Of a stretch of DNA of 54,769 nt, positions 40,373 to 50,136 are shown in pieces; the first letter of the stretch is position 1; each line of letters starts with the position of its first letter. The DNA lies in the IMG/VR virus record IMGVR_UViG_3300021131_000008, positions 1 to 54,769 of that record; one strand, written 5' to 3'. The translations under genes were made by a program, and so were the position numbers. A model generated the notes under the pieces. That model was not told the DNA's origin and did no database searches. It was given only the letters and a program-made list of their open reading frames with translations. The DNA comes from a virus.

Positions 40373-40784
40373 CTTTAGTCTTGAAGAACTAAGTTTCACC
40401 GAGCATCGGGAGTTTGACAACACGCCTCCTCCTGAAGTTATACCTAATCTTAAAAGGCTAGCGATAGTGCTTGAGCAGGTTAGGTCTTTGGTAAATAACA
40501 ATCCGGTAGTCGTTAACTCTGCCTTTCGCTGTTTAAACGTCAATCGGGCAGTAGGAAGCGGAGATGGGAGTCAACATAGATTGGGCTGTGCGGCAGACAT
40601 AAGGGTTCCGGGAATGGAGCCAGAAATGGTTTTGCAAGCTATAAAAGCCTCCAACATCCAGTATGACCAACTTATAAGAGAATTTGATGCTTGGGTGCAT
40701 ATCTCTGTGCCGAGTATTGAAGGAAATGCACCGCGTAAAATGGTGCTTATTATCGATAAACAAGGCACTAGAGCTTACGGATAA
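40356..40784 (+). CDS. Endolysin, M15-family peptidase
   Basis: 142 residues. FSLEELSFTEHREFDNTPP, the zinc-binding SQHRLGCAADIRVPG (H74, D81) and WVHISV (H115) are the M15_3 D-Ala-D-Ala carboxypeptidase/endopeptidase signature. It would cleave peptidoglycan cross-bridges at lysis. No signal peptide is seen, so release through a holin is expected, in line with the three membrane proteins just upstream. Confidence 0.85.
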   Translation: MKLTANFSLEELSFTEHREFDNTPPPEVIPNLKRLAIVLEQVRSLVNNNPVVVNSAFRCLNVNRAVGSGDGSQHRLGCAADIRVPGMEPEMVLQAIKASNIQYDQLIREFDAWVHISVPSIEGNAPRKMVLIIDKQGTRAYG

Positions 40785-40790
40785 CCTACT

Positions 40791-41420
40791 ATGACCGCGT
40801 CTTTTGCTTTAACTTATGACTCTTTAATCACCGCGGTAGAGCAGTATCTTGAACGAAATGATGACGCGGTTGTTAATCAGATCCCTACGTTCATAACATT
40901 ATGCGAATTTGAAATAGCGCAACAAATGAAGACGTTAGGGCAACAGCAGGTTGTAGAGAGCACCATGAGCATAGGTAACCCTATTATACCAAAGCCTGCA
41001 AGATGGCGTAAGACTGTCTCTTTTAACGTAACCGGTTCTGCTGGGCCTGCGCCTGTGTTTATACGTAAATATGAGTATCTTTTAAATTATAATACCGGTG
41101 CAAGCAATGGTCTTCCGTTATACTATGCTGATTATGACTACGCGCATTGGCTGGTGTCACCCGCACCAGATCAAGCCTACCCGTTTGAAGTATTATACTA
41201 TGAACGTTTACAACCGCTGGACTCGACTAATCAAACCAACTGGATAACCCAAAACGCACCCAACGCCATGCTTTTTGGAACATTATTGCAAGCCATGCCA
41301 TTTTTAAAAAATGATCAAAGGCAAATATTTCAACAGAAGTATAGTGAAGCCATGGCAGCGCTGACAACAGAAAATACACTCAGAATTGGCGATCGTCAAG
41401 CCGTAGCACAGGACTCATAA
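40791..41420 (+). CDS. Phage adaptor protein (SU10-like)
   Basis: 209 residues. LITAVEQYLERNDDAVVNQI, PTFITLCEFEIAQQMKTLGQ and a long C-terminal helix (LKNDQRQIFQQKYSEAMAAL) match adaptor proteins of short-tailed phages such as SU10. It would ring the portal and connect it to the nozzle. That the adaptor, fibre and nozzle genes follow one another supports a podovirus tail. Confidence 0.7.
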   Translation: MTASFALTYDSLITAVEQYLERNDDAVVNQIPTFITLCEFEIAQQMKTLGQQQVVESTMSIGNPIIPKPARWRKTVSFNVTGSAGPAPVFIRKYEYLLNYNTGASNGLPLYYADYDYAHWLVSPAPDQAYPFEVLYYERLQPLDSTNQTNWITQNAPNAMLFGTLLQAMPFLKNDQRQIFQQKYSEAMAALTTENTLRIGDRQAVAQDS

Positions 41421-41421
41421 C

Positions 41422-42660
41422 ATGACCACATATACTAATCCGTTTACTGGGCAAACTGTATCGCCTTCGCAAGTCGCGTATGAATCGTTAACTATCTCAG
41501 CTGATACGGTATTGCAATGGCCAGTTAATGGTAACACCGGCGTTGTTGCATCTAATATCATTGAAGTAACCGCGACAACGACTAGTTTGAATTTGATAAT
41601 GCCTTCGGCACTGCAAGTCTCTGTCGGTCAAGCGGTTATCATACGTAATATTGGTACGAATACATTCACGGTTACTGATAATCCAACTCTACCGGCGCTT
41701 GTAGGCTCTACGCTTGTATCTATACCCTCAGGCATAACAATATATCTTTACCTTACCGCCAATACAACTAACGCAGGCACTTGGCAATCGGTTACATTTG
41801 GCGCAGGTACTTCTTCTGCTAATGCGGCCACGTTAGCAGGTTATGGTTTAACTGCATTAGGTACTACCTTAAATCAATCTTATCTTGTAACCAATTATTA
41901 CTCAAACAGCACATTAACTGCAACCAATCGTGCTAACTTTGTAGTCTGGGGTAGCGGTGTAGGCACTTTAACATTGACGTCTGCAGCTACGCTAGGCAAT
42001 AACTGGTTTTGCATGATTGCAAATAATGGCACAGGCATTGTAACCATTACCCCATCAGGTACGGATACTATCAATGGTAATGCTAATCAACAATTACAAC
42101 TCACCGAGTCGCTGGTTATTGTTTCCAATGGCGCAGGTGGGTTTAATACGTTTGGGTATGGGCGGTCAAACGCTTTTGCATATACGCAGTTTTCGCAATC
42201 TGTTACTGGCGGCACATTTACATTAACATCCGCGCAAGCTTCAAATACAATTCAAACGTATATTGGGGCTTTGACAAGCAATCAGATTGTAATCGTACCC
42301 TCAACCGTGCAGTTATATACCTTTACCAATAACACGACAGGTGCGTACTCATTCACGGTAAAAACTGTGGCTTCCGGTGGCGCAACAGTGCTTGTACCGC
42401 AATCATCTTCACTGGTTATTATCTGTGATGGCACTAATTGTTATAATGCAGCATCAGGGTCATCGAGTTCTTTAACCACTTTAACGTTAGGCAATGGTTC
42501 TTTATCAGTACCATCTTTGAAGTTTTCAGGCGATATTAATTCAGGGATTTTCTTACCATCGTCTAGTCAAGTCGGGTTCGTTGTCGCAAATACTTTAGCC
42601 GGTTATTTTAATGCTTCGGGTTTCACGGCTATTAATGGCATTGGTGGAGGGGCGTTTTGA
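41422..42660 (+). CDS. Tail fibre / tail-tip protein
   Basis: 412 residues, beta-rich. MTTYTNPFTGQTVSPSQVAY begins a virion-attachment domain. Repeated triple-beta-like segments follow (NFVVWGSGVGTLTLTSAATL; NGTGIVTITPSGTDTINGNA). The C-terminus ends NGIGGGAF, resembling the GGVSGGAF end of the 33202 fibre. It overlaps the nozzle gene by 4 nt. Confidence 0.65.
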   Translation: MTTYTNPFTGQTVSPSQVAYESLTISADTVLQWPVNGNTGVVASNIIEVTATTTSLNLIMPSALQVSVGQAVIIRNIGTNTFTVTDNPTLPALVGSTLVSIPSGITIYLYLTANTTNAGTWQSVTFGAGTSSANAATLAGYGLTALGTTLNQSYLVTNYYSNSTLTATNRANFVVWGSGVGTLTLTSAATLGNNWFCMIANNGTGIVTITPSGTDTINGNANQQLQLTESLVIVSNGAGGFNTFGYGRSNAFAYTQFSQSVTGGTFTLTSAQASNTIQTYIGALTSNQIVIVPSTVQLYTFTNNTTGAYSFTVKTVASGGATVLVPQSSSLVIICDGTNCYNAASGSSSSLTTLTLGNGSLSVPSLKFSGDINSGIFLPSSSQVGFVVANTLAGYFNASGFTAINGIGGGAF

Positions 42661-44426
42661 CAGCACAAGTTCAGTCACTTAATATACAAGCAGGAATTCA
42701 ACGAGACGGGACGTTATTTGACTCGCCTTGTTTTGTTGATGGCCAGTGGGTGCGGTTTCAACGCGGTCGGCCTCGTAAAATAGGTGGCTATAGAGGCGCG
42801 TTTTTAAATGCGCCTCAGATTAGCCGCGGTATGGTCATGCAGTCTCAGCAAGGCATAAACTACGTATATTCCGGCAGTCAAACTTATTTAAAGTATTGGC
42901 AAACAGGCACTAATGATGGTGTAGGCTCTGGGCCGTATGATGTAACGCCTTCCACGGGGTTTACCGCTAACGCCAACAATCTTTGGCAGTTTGACATTGG
43001 GTACAACTCATCGGCTACAGCATTGCAGATTGTAGCCCATCCAGGACAAAATTTAACTAACATTGACAGTACGGTAACTACTCGTGTTTTGTCAGGCACG
43101 TTTCCTGGCGGCACACTAACGCCGGTAGGCGTATTTAGTGACAGCGCAACTATTAATAGTACGTCAACAACTATGACGGTTAATATTGCTGATTTCAGGA
43201 TTGCCGCGGGGCAAACAATTACAGCTGCATCGGGTATACCGGCTAATACAACAGTGGTATCCGCTTTAGTCTCAGGTAGTACAACAATAGTAGTTATGTC
43301 AGCTGCGGCCACTGCAAGTACTACGCAGTCCACCACGTTTGATAATAATATTTCCGTTTCTGGCGGAACTTGTATGATCTACCCATATTTGTTTGTGTAC
43401 GGTAGTAATGGGCAGATACAAAATAGTTCAGCCGGTGACTTTACCAACTGGGTTGGCGCCGATGCAAACTACGCTAACGTATCATCTACAAAGGTCGTTA
43501 AGGGTATGCCCCTACGTGGGGGTACAACGTCTCCTGCAGCGTTATTCTGGTCATTGGATCAGCTGACTCGAGTGAGTTATGCCCCACAAACGATAGGCTC
43601 GGCTACTATTTACTGGCGTTATGACATTATTTCAACGCAAACGTCAATTCTGTCAAGCCAATGCGTCATAGAGTATGATGGTATATACTATTGGGTAGGC
43701 GTAGATAGATTTCTACAATACAATGGCGTTGTGCAAGAGATTAAAAACAACAATAATATCAATTTTTTCTTTGATAATTTGAATTATAATCAACGACAAA
43801 AGGTATGGGCAGCAAAAATCCCTAGATGGGGCGAGATTTGGTGGTTTTACCCTTCCGGCACATCAACCGAATGCGACAACGCAATAATTTATAATGTGAG
43901 AGACAATATCTGGTATGATGCTGGTTTTGCGCCAGGAGCCCATCGGTCTGCCGGTGTATTTTCTGAAGTATTTAAGTTCCCTATCTGGGCAGATACAACG
44001 CCTAATGTAACTGGCACGTACACACTTTGGCAACATGAGACCGGCACCGATAGCGTGTACTTAAATAACGTAGATGCTATAGAATCTTATTTTGAGACCA
44101 ACAGCATAGGTTGGGTAACCGGTGGTCCAGGAGTAAAATCGCCTTCTGGCAATAATAGATGGATTAGAATTGAGCGTATAGAGCCTGACTTTGTGCAGTC
44201 TGGGCAAATGAGTGTAGTTATAACCGGAAAAAGCTACGCTGATGACGCTGATGTGCCGTCCGACCCATATAATTTTACATCTGGCACGCTTAAAATTGAC
44301 ATGCGAGAGCAACGCCGTGAGATGCGATTGCGATTTATCAGTAACGATTTTAACGGTAATTATGAGACAGGTAATATATTGTTGAGCGCTGATATTGGCG
44401 ATGAACGTGGCACAGGGAACCCGTAA
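42657..44426 (+). CDS. Nozzle / DNA-stabilisation protein (P22 gp10-like) with inserted module
   Basis: 589 residues. DSPCFVDGQWVRFQRGRPRK with GGYRG, PYLFVYGSNGQIQNSSAGDF and a WWFYPS...YNVRDNIWYD region fit the beta-propeller nozzle proteins of short-tailed phages, which plug the packaged DNA. Residues about 160-230 (SATINSTSTTMTVNIADFRI to TASTTQSTTF) are an Ig-like insert similar to that in the 28879 protein. The conserved-looking flanks make the insertion point clear. It starts with GTG or ATG-like coupling to the upstream stop at 42657. Confidence 0.7.
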   Translation: MTAQVQSLNIQAGIQRDGTLFDSPCFVDGQWVRFQRGRPRKIGGYRGAFLNAPQISRGMVMQSQQGINYVYSGSQTYLKYWQTGTNDGVGSGPYDVTPSTGFTANANNLWQFDIGYNSSATALQIVAHPGQNLTNIDSTVTTRVLSGTFPGGTLTPVGVFSDSATINSTSTTMTVNIADFRIAAGQTITAASGIPANTTVVSALVSGSTTIVVMSAAATASTTQSTTFDNNISVSGGTCMIYPYLFVYGSNGQIQNSSAGDFTNWVGADANYANVSSTKVVKGMPLRGGTTSPAALFWSLDQLTRVSYAPQTIGSATIYWRYDIISTQTSILSSQCVIEYDGIYYWVGVDRFLQYNGVVQEIKNNNNINFFFDNLNYNQRQKVWAAKIPRWGEIWWFYPSGTSTECDNAIIYNVRDNIWYDAGFAPGAHRSAGVFSEVFKFPIWADTTPNVTGTYTLWQHETGTDSVYLNNVDAIESYFETNSIGWVTGGPGVKSPSGNNRWIRIERIEPDFVQSGQMSVVITGKSYADDADVPSDPYNFTSGTLKIDMREQRREMRLRFISNDFNGNYETGNILLSADIGDERGTGNP

Positions 44427-44662
44427 TGGTTACTTATGATCCTAGAGGGCATACGTGGGACTCTTGGTGCAGACGTATGGCTGAATTGTTTGCCTCCAAC
44501 CAGCTTGGCACTGTGCTTGAAGAAGACTGGCGTGACTGGGCTTCAGGAATGCAAGGTATAGGTTATTTTGTGCAATCAGGCGTGCCTGATGCAAGAAACT
44601 TTGATACTTGGCAAGACTGGGCGTCTACATTGGTTGGCATCATGTCCATAGACAGGAATTAG
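44426..44662 (+). CDS. Small conserved tail-region protein
   Basis: 78 residues, Trp-rich (WDSWCRRMAELFASNQLG; WRDWASGMQGIGYFVQSGVP; WQDWASTLVGIM). The repeated W-x-x-WAS pattern is notable. Similar small proteins are usually encoded after nozzle genes. The function is unknown. Start/stop overlap with the nozzle gene (TAATG). Confidence 0.6.
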   Translation: MVTYDPRGHTWDSWCRRMAELFASNQLGTVLEEDWRDWASGMQGIGYFVQSGVPDARNFDTWQDWASTLVGIMSIDRN

Positions 44663-44663
44663 A

Positions 44664-47600
44664 ATGGCTAGTTACGTCCCAACAGAACTACAAGCTTACG
44701 GTGATTTATTAAAACCACCAAGTAAATCTTCCACGCCTACGGGTGAGTTAGTTGGATATTTTAATAGTTTCCCTATTTATTCCACTAAACCTATAGACCC
44801 AGTCTATGTAGGCAGTGACCAAGACGGCAATGTTTCTTACGTTGATAAAAACACTGGCGCAGGTATACATGGAAATGATGATGGCTCATATAGTTTTAAT
44901 GGTGGTGGTGAAGATAGCCCTGCCAATTTAAATGGTATGGATCCGTCTAAATTATTTGCTAGTACAACATTAGGAAAAACTGATTGGAATTACACGGACG
45001 TATACCGTGGCAACCAAACCACAGGCACAAATAACGGTGAAACAGTAAGTGCTTTATGGGGTGGAACATCTTATCCCATGGGAAGGGTTACTAATTGGTC
45101 AGATATAGACCCAACGCAACAAGAAGCACAATTTACCGCAGGACAGACGCGTGATGCTCTTTGGAATGTTTACGACAACTTAGTAGCAAAAGGAACCACA
45201 CCTGCATTAAATCCTGACCAAATTGCATTAAAATTAGCAAGTGATAATGGAACGGGCAATATTGGTAGTAATGGAAGCGTACAGGGTTATGGTGCAGGAG
45301 CTAATTCGTTAGCAATAGCGCAAACTATTTCTTCTATATTTATGAATCAACCGCAAGTTGTTGCGGTGACGCAACAGCCTTACACAGTCTCTCCTGACTC
45401 GGTAAAGCAAATTGGAGACTTTGGCACAGCGCATAATAGCCCTCAAGTTTTAAATACTCTTTCCACTTTTGTTCGCCAAGGCGTTAATAGTGACTGGGGA
45501 TTTACTGCTGTTGGAATAGGTTTAGCCATAATGGGTGGTATGGCCGCCTCCGAAGCAATAACAAGTGGATTAGGCGGTGCTACAGCAGTAGACGCGGCAG
45601 GAACAGTAGTTCCAGCCACTACCGCAGGTGTTGCCAATACATCTATAGCCACCGTAGGAGCAGGAGCGGTTTCGGGTGGAATAAATGCGGGTGTCCAAGG
45701 CGGTGATATTTTAAAAGGCTCTTTAACTGGTGCGTTTACTTCCGCTCTAGGATTAAATATTTCGCCTGTAGCAAAAAGTTTAGTAGAGGCTAGCAATGGA
45801 ACTATTAATCTACAAGTAGCTCAAGCGGCAGTGCAAGCCGCCGCAGTAGCCGCAAAAGCAGGTCTTACTGGTGGAGATGTAACTAAAGCAATTACAAATA
45901 GTCTTGAAGGTTCTGCAATCTCCGCAGGATTAAAAGGGATGAATGTCCCATCCGATATAGCAACCATTGTTACTCCAATTGCTTTAACCGGTTTAAATAA
46001 CGGAGATGTTAACGCCGCAATACAAAACTCATTAATTAATTACGCTAGTGGCTTTGCTAAATCTGCCATGAGCCCTCCTGCTACTCCTCTTGCGGAACAA
46101 CCTAGCGCACCGGTATATCCAGAATACCCTAAATCTGGGCCTACAGTAGAGCCTCCACCTGCGTTGCCTGCGTATAATACTGACGTTACACCAACATCAA
46201 CAGACTTACCTTCTAATTTATCTACTATTGCGCCATCAACTTCGCCTATTGTTTCTACGCCTATTGACGTAGCAAATGCCAATACGCCTCCAGAAGCTAT
46301 AACAACACCGGCTAATTTACCTACCGCGCCAGACGAGTTTAATTTAGCCCCTGGTACAACAATTAACGAACAAGGCAAGGTTGTAGCCACAGGTATACCT
46401 ACTGCAATAGATGTGCCTTCTACTTTAGATGCTATTATAAGTAATAACCCCACTAAAAATACTTTAGATACTATAGACGTAAATGCGCCAGATGGCATAG
46501 TACCTGCAACTGACCCATCAACTGGTGCATTGCCAGTAGCAACTTCGCCTATTACTGAGCCTACAACGCCTGCAGAAACACCTACTACACCAGTTGATAT
46601 GTCAGCGGCATCTTTTTTAGCAACAGACCCAACCACAGGTAATGGGATTTACACACTTGATGGCAAATTAGTTAATGCGGATGGGTCAGAATATACTGGT
46701 GATTCTAATACTAATATGTTTGTTAATGGGTCGCCTACTGATACTACGCCTGCTGCCGTTACGCCTACTGATACTATCCCTGCTGATACTACACCTGCTA
46801 TTGATATGTCAAACGCAGTTTTTATTGCTACTGATCCAGTCACAGGGGCAGGCGTTTATACACTTGATGGTAAGTTAGTTAATGCTGATGGGTCTGCGTA
46901 TACTGGTGATTATAGTACTACTGCACCGGCTACAACGCCTACAGTTGAAACCCCTAAACCTGAAGATCACGTTTACGTAGGCGGTAATGCTGAGCCTACA
47001 ACACTAACTGAAACTGCTTCAGCAGTTGAAGCTCCAGCAGTTGAAGCTCCAGCAGTTGAAGCTAACGTTTACGTAGGTGGCAATGCTGAGCCTGCAACGC
47101 CTGCAACGCCTGCAACGCCTGCAACGCCTGCAACGCCTTCAGCTACAGGTAGTGGCGGTGCGTTGCCAACAGCAACTACAACCGCAGCAACGCCTACTCA
47201 ACAAACATCAACTACGCAGTCTACTGCTGCACCGGCAGCCACGCCTGCTGTTGCGCCTTTAAGTTATCTAACTCCAACAATGTTAGCAGGTGCCCCTGTG
47301 ACTCCACAAATGACTGCGCAAATCGCGCAATTAAAACAACTTTATCCCCAGTTGCAAGGGGTAAGTGATAAAATACTATCATCTTTAATTGCCAGTGAGC
47401 CTAAAACTGCAGCCGATAATAGCTCGCAACTAATGAGCAGCGGATTAAGTTCAATGTCTAATGCGTCGCCATCTACTGCCTCACGTGGTTCACTGGCTGG
47501 ACAAGATGCAAATAGTAATTTAATGCAAGCCGGACTGTCTATGCTAAATCCAGGAAGCTCGTTAGCTACTCCGCATTTTGCTAAAGGCGGCCATGTGGAG

Positions 47601-47873
47601 GATCATGTACCAGAATTTATTACAGGGGCAACAGGGCATTATGTTAAAGGTCGTGGCGATGGGCAATCGGATGATATACCGGCAATGCTTGCTGATGGCG
47701 AGTACGTTTTTGACGCTGATACTGTGGCTGCTTTGGGCAATGGTTCATCTGATGCCGGTGCTAAAGCTCTAGATAAAATGCGGGAGGCCATTCGTAAGCA
47801 CAAGCGCGCAGCCCCCGTTAACAAGATACCTCCTAAGGCTAAGTCGCCTTTAGAATACTTTAAAGGTAGATAA
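44664..47873 (+). CDS. Large low-complexity virion-associated protein
   Basis: 1069 residues. The N-terminal part looks folded (YTDVYRGNQTTGTNNGETVS). Residues about 270-460 are Ala/Gly-rich and hydrophobic, possibly membrane-active. A Pro/Thr-rich linker (470-870) has two ATDPxTGxGxYTLDGKLVNA units about 70 residues apart. The C-terminus has FAKGGHVEDHV and GRGDGQSDDIPAMLADGEYV, a motif widespread at the ends of phage virion proteins. Likely an ejected internal protein or a tail-tip protein. Confidence 0.5.
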   Translation: MASYVPTELQAYGDLLKPPSKSSTPTGELVGYFNSFPIYSTKPIDPVYVGSDQDGNVSYVDKNTGAGIHGNDDGSYSFNGGGEDSPANLNGMDPSKLFASTTLGKTDWNYTDVYRGNQTTGTNNGETVSALWGGTSYPMGRVTNWSDIDPTQQEAQFTAGQTRDALWNVYDNLVAKGTTPALNPDQIALKLASDNGTGNIGSNGSVQGYGAGANSLAIAQTISSIFMNQPQVVAVTQQPYTVSPDSVKQIGDFGTAHNSPQVLNTLSTFVRQGVNSDWGFTAVGIGLAIMGGMAASEAITSGLGGATAVDAAGTVVPATTAGVANTSIATVGAGAVSGGINAGVQGGDILKGSLTGAFTSALGLNISPVAKSLVEASNGTINLQVAQAAVQAAAVAAKAGLTGGDVTKAITNSLEGSAISAGLKGMNVPSDIATIVTPIALTGLNNGDVNAAIQNSLINYASGFAKSAMSPPATPLAEQPSAPVYPEYPKSGPTVEPPPALPAYNTDVTPTSTDLPSNLSTIAPSTSPIVSTPIDVANANTPPEAITTPANLPTAPDEFNLAPGTTINEQGKVVATGIPTAIDVPSTLDAIISNNPTKNTLDTIDVNAPDGIVPATDPSTGALPVATSPITEPTTPAETPTTPVDMSAASFLATDPTTGNGIYTLDGKLVNADGSEYTGDSNTNMFVNGSPTDTTPAAVTPTDTIPADTTPAIDMSNAVFIATDPVTGAGVYTLDGKLVNADGSAYTGDYSTTAPATTPTVETPKPEDHVYVGGNAEPTTLTETASAVEAPAVEAPAVEANVYVGGNAEPATPATPATPATPATPSATGSGGALPTATTTAATPTQQTSTTQSTAAPAATPAVAPLSYLTPTMLAGAPVTPQMTAQIAQLKQLYPQLQGVSDKILSSLIASEPKTAADNSSQLMSSGLSSMSNASPSTASRGSLAGQDANSNLMQAGLSMLNPGSSLATPHFAKGGHVEDHVPEFITGATGHYVKGRGDGQSDDIPAMLADGEYVFDADTVAALGNGSSDAGAKALDKMREAIRKHKRAAPVNKIPPKAKSPLEYFKGR
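47022..47135 (+). repeat. Two in-frame minisatellites
   Basis: Three copies of the 15-mer GCAGTTGAAGCTCCA (47022-47066, the last diverged at its end) are followed at 47091-47135 by five perfect copies of the 9-mer CCTGCAACG. They encode Val-Glu-Ala-Pro-Ala and Ala-Thr-Pro repeats in the linker of the 1069-residue protein. Such perfect repeats suggest recent slippage and variable linker length. Confidence 0.9.
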
Positions 47874-47875
47874 TC

Positions 47876-50089
47876 ATGGCTATTACCGCTGCATCGACAA
47901 GTGCTTCCATCAACCCGAATCAGGTTGCTGCACCACCTACCCCAGCAAGTGGCTCTGGTGCACTACCATCTTTTGATCCTAGTATTCCTCCACCCCCCGC
48001 CCCCACAACAATAACACAAGGACAAGGTTTACCATCTAACTTTACCACTGCCGATGATTATAATAATTGGTATAGTAATTTAACTCCAGATCAATTACAA
48101 AATTACCAAACTTGGGAAGGAACTTCTAATAACCCTGTCTCATTGGACAGGGCGTATCCAGCCTATATGACGCAAGGAATGCAAGACTCCGGTTATGATC
48201 CACAAATGGATGATAATCTTGCTCGTGCAAATGCATATCAACGATATTTATATCCTACGCCATCTCTTCAAGCGCACCCACCCATTGTTTCTAATGATCC
48301 AAATGATACTGCATCACCCGGACTTACCGACCCGTTTGCAAATCTTCCTGCCCTCGACAATACCCCCCCAGTCACAACTACCGCCGCATCAGCAAATGCT
48401 TCTGTTAATCCGAATCAACTCTCGCCATCTTTACAAGGAACCAATATGGCCGGTGGAACTCCAACCTCATCTCCAGCATTACCTACAGCAACTACAGGTA
48501 ATCCTACCTCAGTGGCACCGCCTAACCTTGGCGTGACTCCTGGAGGCGCTGGGTCAGGTAGTTTAACGCAAGGCGCACCTCTGCCCAATATTACTACATT
48601 GCAGCAACAAGCAACTGCAGCGCCACAGTACTATACTGACTATTTGAACCAACTGTCATCGCAAGGTGCTGCAGCAGCGCAAGGCGCACAATATGTTGGC
48701 GCACAACCACTTCAAACGCAAGCATTTAATCAAGTCGCACAGAATGTGGGTAATTACCAACCGGCATTAAATACTGCCACCGGTGCGTTGAATCAAGCAT
48801 TGGGGCAAAACGCAGTTGGCGCAGCAATGCCAGGAATTACTGCCGGTATGAATTTATCACCTGTAAATGCGGCAGCTCAAAACATTAACGCTTCTACCAA
48901 TCTATCACCGCTTCAAGCAGCATCACAAAACTTAACTCAAGCTTCTGGTTTAAGCGGTGCATCGGCCGCGCAGCCTTATTTAAATCAAGGTGCTAATGCG
49001 CAAATTTTAAATGCCGCACAGCCTTATTTAAATGCTGCTGCAGTGCCTACGTCGCAAACAGTTCAGAATTACATGAGCCCGTACACGCAAAACGTTGTTG
49101 ACCAAATTGGTATTTTAGGACAGCAAAACATTGCGCAAAACGTAGCCCCGCAAGCTGCGGCAGGGTTAATTGGCGCGGGTCAGTTTGGGTCACGTCAGGG
49201 TGCTAGCGCATTAGCCCAGTCTTTAGCTAACGCAGGGCAAAACATAACCGCGCAACAAGCTCAAGCATTGCAAACCGGCTATGGTCAAGCACTAACTGCT
49301 GCGAATCAACAAGCACAGTTGTATGGGCAGTTAGGGCAAACGGCAGGTAATTTAGCGCAAAATCAAGCGGCCAATCAGTTAGCGGCAGGACAAACTACTG
49401 GTACTTTAACTGGTCAGCAACAAGCTAATTTAGCTAATATTGGGCAAACGCAAGGTACTTTAACTAATCAACAAGCTCAAAACTTACTAGCTGCGGGTCA
49501 AGCGCAAGGCACTTTAACGCAGAATCAAGCGCAAAACCTGATTACAGGTGGACAAAATCTAGGTTCATTGACCGCGCAACAAATGCAAAACTTGATGCAA
49601 GGCGCAACGCAAGGTCAAAATTTAGCTTCTTCGACACAGAATTTAGGCCTTGCCGACGTAAACGCATTAGGCACTTTAGGTGGGCAGCAGCAAACTATTG
49701 CGCAGAACGCCCAATTATTCCCAATGCAACAACTTACATCTGAGTCTGGATTGTTACGGGGTTATAATGTACCCACTAGTGTTTCAAGCTCTACAACTGG
49801 GCCTGGACAAGCTGGGCAGTACCAAGCGTCGCCATTGGCGCAGATTGCTGGGCTGGGGACGTTAGCGGCAGGCATTAGTAATACTAACTTAGGGCAACAG
49901 TTATTTGGCACACTAGGCAGTGCAACCAATCCTACTGGAACTACAGGGTTGATTGGGCAAGGTTTAAGTGGTTTAAGTAGCCTGTTTAATAGTAATCCTA
50001 CGTATACACCGCTTACTCCAGACAGCCCAAATGTGACAACTAATACGAATGGTTACTTTAATCAAGGACCTGATATCCCTTATGGTTAA
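47876..50089 (+). CDS. Gln/Ala-rich virion-associated protein
   Basis: 737 residues. The N-terminal 230 are Pro/Thr-rich. The middle has YMSPYTQNVVDQIGILGQQN and GQFGSRQGASALAQSLANAG, a motif seen in many phage internal or tail proteins. About residues 480-600 hold short repeats of the type NQAQNLLAAGQAQGTLTQ. C-terminal part includes GLLRGYNVPTSVSSS. Helical and low complexity, it may be an internal ejection or tail-needle protein. No enzyme motif is seen. Confidence 0.55.
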   Translation: MAITAASTSASINPNQVAAPPTPASGSGALPSFDPSIPPPPAPTTITQGQGLPSNFTTADDYNNWYSNLTPDQLQNYQTWEGTSNNPVSLDRAYPAYMTQGMQDSGYDPQMDDNLARANAYQRYLYPTPSLQAHPPIVSNDPNDTASPGLTDPFANLPALDNTPPVTTTAASANASVNPNQLSPSLQGTNMAGGTPTSSPALPTATTGNPTSVAPPNLGVTPGGAGSGSLTQGAPLPNITTLQQQATAAPQYYTDYLNQLSSQGAAAAQGAQYVGAQPLQTQAFNQVAQNVGNYQPALNTATGALNQALGQNAVGAAMPGITAGMNLSPVNAAAQNINASTNLSPLQAASQNLTQASGLSGASAAQPYLNQGANAQILNAAQPYLNAAAVPTSQTVQNYMSPYTQNVVDQIGILGQQNIAQNVAPQAAAGLIGAGQFGSRQGASALAQSLANAGQNITAQQAQALQTGYGQALTAANQQAQLYGQLGQTAGNLAQNQAANQLAAGQTTGTLTGQQQANLANIGQTQGTLTNQQAQNLLAAGQAQGTLTQNQAQNLITGGQNLGSLTAQQMQNLMQGATQGQNLASSTQNLGLADVNALGTLGGQQQTIAQNAQLFPMQQLTSESGLLRGYNVPTSVSSSTTGPGQAGQYQASPLAQIAGLGTLAAGISNTNLGQQLFGTLGSATNPTGTTGLIGQGLSGLSSLFNSNPTYTPLTPDSPNVTTNTNGYFNQGPDIPYG

Positions 50090-50136
50090 CTCTATTGCCC
50101 CTAAACATTAATCTCTATGATTTATAAGGAATAATT

